Of a stretch of DNA of 64,000 nucleotides, positions 59,773-64,000 are shown piece by piece (position 1 is the first letter of the stretch; every line of letters begins with the position of its first letter). The notes under the pieces are model-generated. The model was not told where the DNA came from, did no database searches, and saw only the letters and a list, made by a program, of their open reading frames with translations. The stretch lies in assembly GCF_944391105.1 (NCBI RefSeq), contig NZ_CALXSK010000004.1:50213-114212 (forward strand). Direction: 5' to 3'. This DNA comes from an uncultured Victivallis sp. GTDB lineage: Bacteria; Verrucomicrobiota; Lentisphaeria; Victivallales; Victivallaceae. Position numbers and translations under genes: made by a program.

Positions 59773-61080
59773 TCAGAATTCAGCTGTTTCCATTCGCCCG
59801 GCGTGATGCGCAATCATGTTGAGAACAAGATAATTCCAGTTTTGAAACCCGCGATTGAGTATGGGTTCTCCTGTTTCCGGATCGTAATATTCATGCAGTG
59901 CCCCGAAACGCTCGAGATCCCGCCCGAATAAAGAAATGGTTTTTTCCGCGAGTTCTCCGGCTTCGGTTTCATAACCGTAATTCAACAGACCACGCCAGAC
60001 CAGATAATTCGAGATTCCCCATACCGGTCCCAGCCAGCTCGATGGATTGCCGGAAGCGCGCAGATTATACATCGGTTCGTATTTTGCCAGCGTACGGATG
60101 CCAAACGGCGCTGAGAATCCTTCCGGATCGCGATAGTGGCACTCCACCATCCGGGCAGCCTCCTGTTTCGAAGCGATTCCGCTCCACATCGCAAGAAATC
60201 CCGACCAGACACCGATCCGCATCAGCAGGCAATCCCAGTCTCGCGGCTGACCGCAATGAAGCGGAGTCTCGTTTCCATCATGAGGGTTGCCGGGGGAAAC
60301 TCTGAAATCAATCGGACGCAGATTGAGATCGCAACTGTAATAAAATCCAGTCCAGTTATCAAAACAGTGAGTCCGTACACTTGTTCTCAACTCCTCGGCA
60401 TCGGAAAGGTAATGAGCTTGAATCCCCGGAAGATTCAGCCGCTCCGCAAGATATGCGCCCGCAAGCAGCTCCCGGTACATCAGGCAGTTGAGGTAAATTG
60501 ACGCTGAACTCTTCTTCGGCCGGTAATACGTACACGGATCGTTATCTACTCCGATCGCGGTATCGTCAGCCCAGAAATAGAGTCCTGTTGCGCGATGACG
60601 AAAGTGATTGCGGTAAGCATTGTGGAAAAATTGAATCTTTTCAAAACGGCTTCGGAGCCATTCTGCATCTCCACCCAAACACCGGGACAGGAACGCGGCA
60701 TGCTGTGCAATAACCGGTTTGTGCATATTGCTCTCACGGACGTTCTCCGGCCGAATCTCGGCAAGTGAGGAGAGAGACGCTGGAACCACAATCGGCATCC
60801 AGCCGTCAGCGCTGGTGAAATCCAGGTAATTCAGAACGCAGCCAAGTTCATACTTGAGCGCCTCCTCCGATAACTCCGGATCTTCTGTTTCGAGCAGAAT
60901 CTGCCGCAGGGCGACGTCGGCAAAATAACTGTCCCAATCCCACAACACATTGTCGTAGGAAGCACTGCCGGGTACCAGAAACGGATGTGTTAGAATTCCG
61001 CACGGTTCCCGAAACATTCCTCGATAATTTTCGTGAATGTGACTGCGGATGAACTCTGCTCTGGAAGGATCGGATGGCAT
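59773..61080 (-). CDS. GH63-like glycoside hydrolase (trehalase/mannosylglycerate-hydrolase-like fold)
   Basis: 435 residues with no signal peptide, an (alpha/alpha)6 glycosidase of the GH63/GH37 type. Landmarks are LWDWDSYF (46-53), the acid-bearing GVDNDP (177-182, compare GMDNSP of GH63) and NPSSWLGPVWG (345-355), ending with ILNRGFQNWN. These enzymes act on alpha-glucosides or related sugars; the substrate is not known. The start at 61080 lies 12 bases after the beta-helix gene stop and has no clear ribosome-binding site, so it may depend on translational coupling. It is last in a pseudopilin, beta-helix and glycosidase group. Confidence 0.83.
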   Translation of the reverse strand: MPSDPSRAEFIRSHIHENYRGMFREPCGILTHPFLVPGSASYDNVLWDWDSYFADVALRQILLETEDPELSEEALKYELGCVLNYLDFTSADGWMPIVVPASLSSLAEIRPENVRESNMHKPVIAQHAAFLSRCLGGDAEWLRSRFEKIQFFHNAYRNHFRHRATGLYFWADDTAIGVDNDPCTYYRPKKSSASIYLNCLMYRELLAGAYLAERLNLPGIQAHYLSDAEELRTSVRTHCFDNWTGFYYSCDLNLRPIDFRVSPGNPHDGNETPLHCGQPRDWDCLLMRIGVWSGFLAMWSGIASKQEAARMVECHYRDPEGFSAPFGIRTLAKYEPMYNLRASGNPSSWLGPVWGISNYLVWRGLLNYGYETEAGELAEKTISLFGRDLERFGALHEYYDPETGEPILNRGFQNWNYLVLNMIAHHAGRMETAEF

Positions 61081-61092
61081 ATGTCAAGAAGA

Positions 61093-62925
61093 TTATTTAC
61101 TGTTATCAATGATGGGGGAAACTCCGGTCTTCAACTGCTCGATCCGGTTATCGGAGAGTTCGACATGCTCCGATTCAACAACATAGATTCCGGCGGCCAC
61201 TTGACGCAGTCGGTCGTTCATCCGGGGATGCAGACCTTTCGCGTAGGGGTTTACGATCACGTTGTTCCGTACCTTTACGTCTGTCGCGTTGCCGACAGCG
61301 ATTCCGGCCGCGCCTGAATCGACGACCCGGTTGTTTTCGATCAAGATGTTTCGAATGGGAGAAATTCCGCGCGCAAACTCCCAGTTGCGGTGACACACGA
61401 TCAGATTGATCGCGCTGTTGTGCAGACTGTACATCAACCGTCCATGCAATCCGTTGGCACAGTTGATAATCTCGTTATTCCGGATCGTCATGTTGCGCGC
61501 CGTCATCCCTTCCATGAAATACCAGTCGGTCAATACCTGTATTGCATTATAACCGGTGTTCTCAATCCGGTTGTTTTCTATCATCGCCCCATCGCCGCGC
61601 ACAAGCATGCCGCGCGCCAGCGTGTCGTGCAACCGATTGTTGCGAATAAGTGTGCCGCTTCCGGCATAGCGATAGCTCTGAATAAGGTCGTGACGTTTCA
61701 CTTTGACCGGTCGATCCGTTTTCACGCGGAACAGGAACACTCCGCCGAGAAAATTTCCCGTGTTGATCCCCTGATTGCGCAACTCTTCCGGCATTTTCCC
61801 GGCAGCCTTGATTTCAGCGTCATCCGTGACCGGAGTCATCTCCACGACCTTCACCCGGTCGATAAACTTCATGTCGGAATCGTTGTAAAGTTCGATTTCC
61901 GTTCCCTGCCACGCCTCAGGAGATTGGGACTGAACAACAAGGAATTCTCGATCGCTCAGCGGCTTCACCACATAGGAGAAAAATCCGTGGATGTTGATCA
62001 GGTCGTCACAGGACCAGCCCCAGTCACAATTCTCGATTCGAGGACCTTTTTCGGTCTTTATCGAATGAAAAAGATCAGCATTGCAGGTGATCAGCCGCCG
62101 GGTGCCGGGACGGCGAATCACTTTACAGTTGAGATACCTGTGGCCGCCCGCACCGCCGTGCTCGGTGAAGGCCATCTGCGGTGCGTTGTAAACTGTAATG
62201 TTTTCCAGCGTACAGTTCCCGCTGTTCAATAAATTGAAGGCCATTCGCTTTGAACGGTCGGGAAACGCCATGCGGTATCCCGGCTCAATTGGCGTACCGT
62301 AAGTAAAGATGTAATTGTTTTTCAGCCGAATCCGGTAGATCCCTTCGGCTTGTTTCTCATAGGAAGCGATGTAATCGAGCCAGTCTGCGGCAAAGTTCCC
62401 CTCCCGATCGAAAAAAGGCGCTTTCATGTTTCCTCCTGCACGCCAGGTTTCGAGTGGAGGAAAGCCGGGATCCAGTTTCACCGTCAGATATTTTTCCTGT
62501 CGGTCGATTTCAATGATCTCTCCCTGCGAATACGAGAAAGGATCGCAATCGATGGTCAAACCTCTGATTGTCACATTGCTGCACTCCTTGAGCACAACCG
62601 CATCCTGCCTGAACGTGGCATCGATCCAGAAAGTCACGTCCTTTGCCTCGATCACAAAATCGTTGATCCGGTAGAGATAGAGACATTTCGCGTATCCTTC
62701 CTGCTGACCGAAGCGATAGTTTCCGGGATGAATCGTATAGCTTTTTGCCCCGGAACGGGCTGCTTTCAGCAGTTCATCAAGCATTTTTACGGTATCGGCG
62801 GCCTGGCGTTCCTTCTCCTGCTGTGTCCATCCGGCGATTTCCGCCGGATATACGAAGTTCTCCTGCGCCATCCCGGCACCTCCAGTACAACAAATCATTA
62901 TGAACAGTAAAATCTTGCGCATCAT
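61093..62925 (-). CDS. Secreted right-handed beta-helix protein, GH110-like
   Basis: 610 residues with a signal peptide (MMRKILLFIMICCTGGAGMA-Q). The body is a parallel beta-helix with repeated Asn-ladder turns: NNRIENTGYNAIQV, NNEIINCANGLHG, NNRVVDSGAAGIAVG and NNVIVNPYAKGLHP. The stretch CNADLFHSIKTEKGPRIENC, followed by CDDLINIHG (306-314), parallels the catalytic-region ADATHF and MDDAINVHG of Bacteroides alpha-1,3-galactosidases (GH110), so a glycosidase acting on alpha-linked galactose is possible. It lies 6 bases after a pseudopilin gene. Enzyme class is inferred from these motifs only. Confidence 0.78.
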   Translation of the reverse strand: MMRKILLFIMICCTGGAGMAQENFVYPAEIAGWTQQEKERQAADTVKMLDELLKAARSGAKSYTIHPGNYRFGQQEGYAKCLYLYRINDFVIEAKDVTFWIDATFRQDAVVLKECSNVTIRGLTIDCDPFSYSQGEIIEIDRQEKYLTVKLDPGFPPLETWRAGGNMKAPFFDREGNFAADWLDYIASYEKQAEGIYRIRLKNNYIFTYGTPIEPGYRMAFPDRSKRMAFNLLNSGNCTLENITVYNAPQMAFTEHGGAGGHRYLNCKVIRRPGTRRLITCNADLFHSIKTEKGPRIENCDWGWSCDDLINIHGFFSYVVKPLSDREFLVVQSQSPEAWQGTEIELYNDSDMKFIDRVKVVEMTPVTDDAEIKAAGKMPEELRNQGINTGNFLGGVFLFRVKTDRPVKVKRHDLIQSYRYAGSGTLIRNNRLHDTLARGMLVRGDGAMIENNRIENTGYNAIQVLTDWYFMEGMTARNMTIRNNEIINCANGLHGRLMYSLHNSAINLIVCHRNWEFARGISPIRNILIENNRVVDSGAAGIAVGNATDVKVRNNVIVNPYAKGLHPRMNDRLRQVAAGIYVVESEHVELSDNRIEQLKTGVSPIIDNSK

Positions 62926-62931
62926 TTTATC

Positions 62932-63783
62932 TCAGAGTTTCGGCTTGCAGTGATCAGTGGAAAATTGTGATTGTCCGTAGAGGCGGACGTTGAACGATGT
63001 CACATGTCCATCCCCGAACAAGTACGGAATCATCTGGTTGTGCCAGAGCAGACCGTCCAGTTTCTGCGTCGTTAAATTGAGCTGCGGTTCGCTGCCGACC
63101 GCGCTCGCAGGTTGTCCGACGACCATGTCGGCCGGGCGGTGAAACATCACGATGATTTCCCCGGGGGAACTCCGGGTGCGGTTCCACCTTCCGTGAATCG
63201 ATTCCGCCGTCAGCGTTTCCGATGTTGCGTTGACGTAATCCGGCATCACCCGCCCATTCAGCTGGAAGGTGCGCAGATCCACGGTCGGCTGGCTCAGACG
63301 TTCTCCGGCAAGACGTTCGATATCTTCCGGACAGGTGAATATCTTCACCCCTTTTCCGTAGGCACGGTTGGCATCCGGCACATCCAGCCGCCCGGGAATG
63401 TATCGCCCGTAGATCAACATCGAATCCCATACCTTATAAGGTGCGTTGGCGTTGGCAATCCCCGGAGGCAGTTGTTGATGATCCCCTTCATACATGGCCA
63501 GACCGAGTCCGATCTGTTTCTGATTATTCGCGCAGCTGCCTGCCCGGGCTTTCGCTCGCGCCTGGTTCAATGCCGGCAGCAGCATCGCCGCCAGAATCGC
63601 GATAATCGCAATTACGACTAACAACTCAATAAGTGTGAATTTCGCATGTACCCGGAGAAATCCGAAGCCGGGATTCGCCTCTGCCGACGGCCGGTCAAAC
63701 GGGAAACGGAAAAATGGAACAGAATGCAATATTCGGAGCTTTTTTTTCTTCGAAGGTTCAGCTGGTATGATTTTGATTCCCAT
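62932..63783 (-). CDS. Pseudopilin-like protein with long leader
   Basis: 283 residues from the ATG at 63783, which has GGGAG 7 bases upstream. An unusually long 48-residue basic leader ([16 protein letters not shown] visible) precedes FTLIELLVV and a hydrophobic helix ending [18 protein letters not shown]. The -1 residue is Lys instead of the Gly that prepilin peptidase prefers. The globular part contains [10 protein letters not shown] and ends with [14 protein letters not shown], the FGDGHV-type end of Lentisphaera pseudopilins. It is first in a group with the beta-helix protein and the GH63-like enzyme. Confidence 0.82.
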   Translation of the reverse strand: MGIKIIPAEPSKKKKLRILHSVPFFRFPFDRPSAEANPGFGFLRVHAKFTLIELLVVIAIIAILAAMLLPALNQARAKARAGSCANNQKQIGLGLAMYEGDHQQLPPGIANANAPYKVWDSMLIYGRYIPGRLDVPDANRAYGKGVKIFTCPEDIERLAGERLSQPTVDLRTFQLNGRVMPDYVNATSETLTAESIHGRWNRTRSSPGEIIVMFHRPADMVVGQPASAVGSEPQLNLTTQKLDGLLWHNQMIPYLFGDGHVTSFNVRLYGQSQFSTDHCKPKL

Positions 63784-63802
63784 AAATGTTCTCCCGTCTT
63801 TG

Positions 63803-63872
63803 GCAATGTATATGCTTCGTTTTCTTTTATTATGGCATAAAAAATCGGGATTCCAATAGCAATGCATATCGC
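63803..63872 (-). promoter_or_regulatory. Promoter of the second pseudopilin group, flanked by GCAATGYATAT repeats
   Basis: Minus strand TTGGAA (63856-63851), a 16-base spacer and CATAAT (63834-63829). Direct repeats GCAATGTATATGC (63803-63815) and GCAATGCATATCG (63859-63871) lie on either side, about 56 bases apart, and could be operators. Confidence 0.5.
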
Positions 63873-63911
63873 AATCGGGACATTCTGTGTTATTTTCCGG
63901 ACTTCTGATTG

Positions 63912-63952
63912 AAAAAAAAGATTTTAGAGCCAATTTCAAAAGTATTGGCTCT
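63912..63952 (-). terminator. Terminator of a minus-strand gene lying beyond the window
   Basis: Perfect 9-bp stem AGAGCCAAT (63926-63934) with ATTGGCTCT (63944-63952). On the minus strand it is followed by AAAATC and eight T (plus-strand A-run 63912-63919). The sequence from 63953 to 64000 shows no identifiable coding part. Confidence 0.7.
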
Positions 63953-64000
63953 CTCGTGTTAATCACTTGTTTTTTCGTGCGTCAAAACCGTTTCGGCGCA

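Overview
The window looks like chromosome of a Lentisphaerota bacterium close to Victivallis (inference). The strongest sign is two pseudopilin-like genes carrying the [13 protein letters not shown] N-terminus without the usual Gly at -1. They sit beside secreted glycan-related genes, regulators and symporters. The cell envelope is Gram-negative: arn genes, LolCD, MlaA, an RND pump with its adaptor, and many lipoproteins. Most of the DNA is GC-rich (37/60 and 42/60 in two stretches counted by hand). The segment after about 59.2 kb is poorer (26/60, 26/60 and 35/60 in three stretches). Promoters are mostly sigma70-like, with TTGaaa/TTGaca -35 boxes, 16-17 bp spacers and a recurring TATATT -10.

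Layout: 1-4.8 kb, mazG (cut by the window edge) and arnB-arnT-arnC for aminoarabinose transfer to lipid A. 4.8-9.7 kb, carB behind a structured leader, and a GAF/PP2C phosphatase. 9.8-12.3 kb, GH4 alpha-galactosidase and a divergent AraC regulator. 12.3-16.7 kb, a complete pstSCAB-phoU operon behind three 11-bp-phased PhoP-box-like repeats. 16.7-25.6 kb on the minus strand, an RND adaptor and pump, a low-molecular-weight phosphatase, an RpiB-GlyA fusion, serS and hisC. 25.8-31 kb, lolC/E and lolD, a UMF1-type MFS protein, a lone OppB-type permease and a secreted protein. 31-39.3 kb on the minus strand, lysS-yfcE; an MlaA-alpha/beta-hydrolase fusion coupled to two further lipoproteins; a GIN-domain protein and an AGE-family epimerase. 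39.4-50.9 kb, hppA, a small lipoprotein, a MATE exporter, an oxidoreductase, a sodium symporter with a long folded leader, tRNA-Cys, an aldo/keto reductase, adenine deaminase, rpsD and tRNA-Thr.

51-59.2 kb is a probable sugar or sugar-acid utilisation unit: pseudopilin, FG-GAP protein and sodium symporter on the minus strand, divergent from a DapA/NanA-type lyase and a LacI regulator. The shared 397-bp control region holds four ATTTTC/GAAAAT-type inverted repeats. After tRNA-Arg comes a second, lower-GC glycan unit (pseudopilin, GH110-like beta-helix protein, GH63-like glycosidase) that runs to the window edge.

The main oddities are the RpiB-GlyA fusion, the MlaA-hydrolase fusion, a pseudopilin with two FTLIELL segments separated by 489 bp of palindrome-rich repeat DNA, and an RND pump lacking the canonical proton-relay residues. 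I saw no rRNA, CRISPR array, transposase or integrase.
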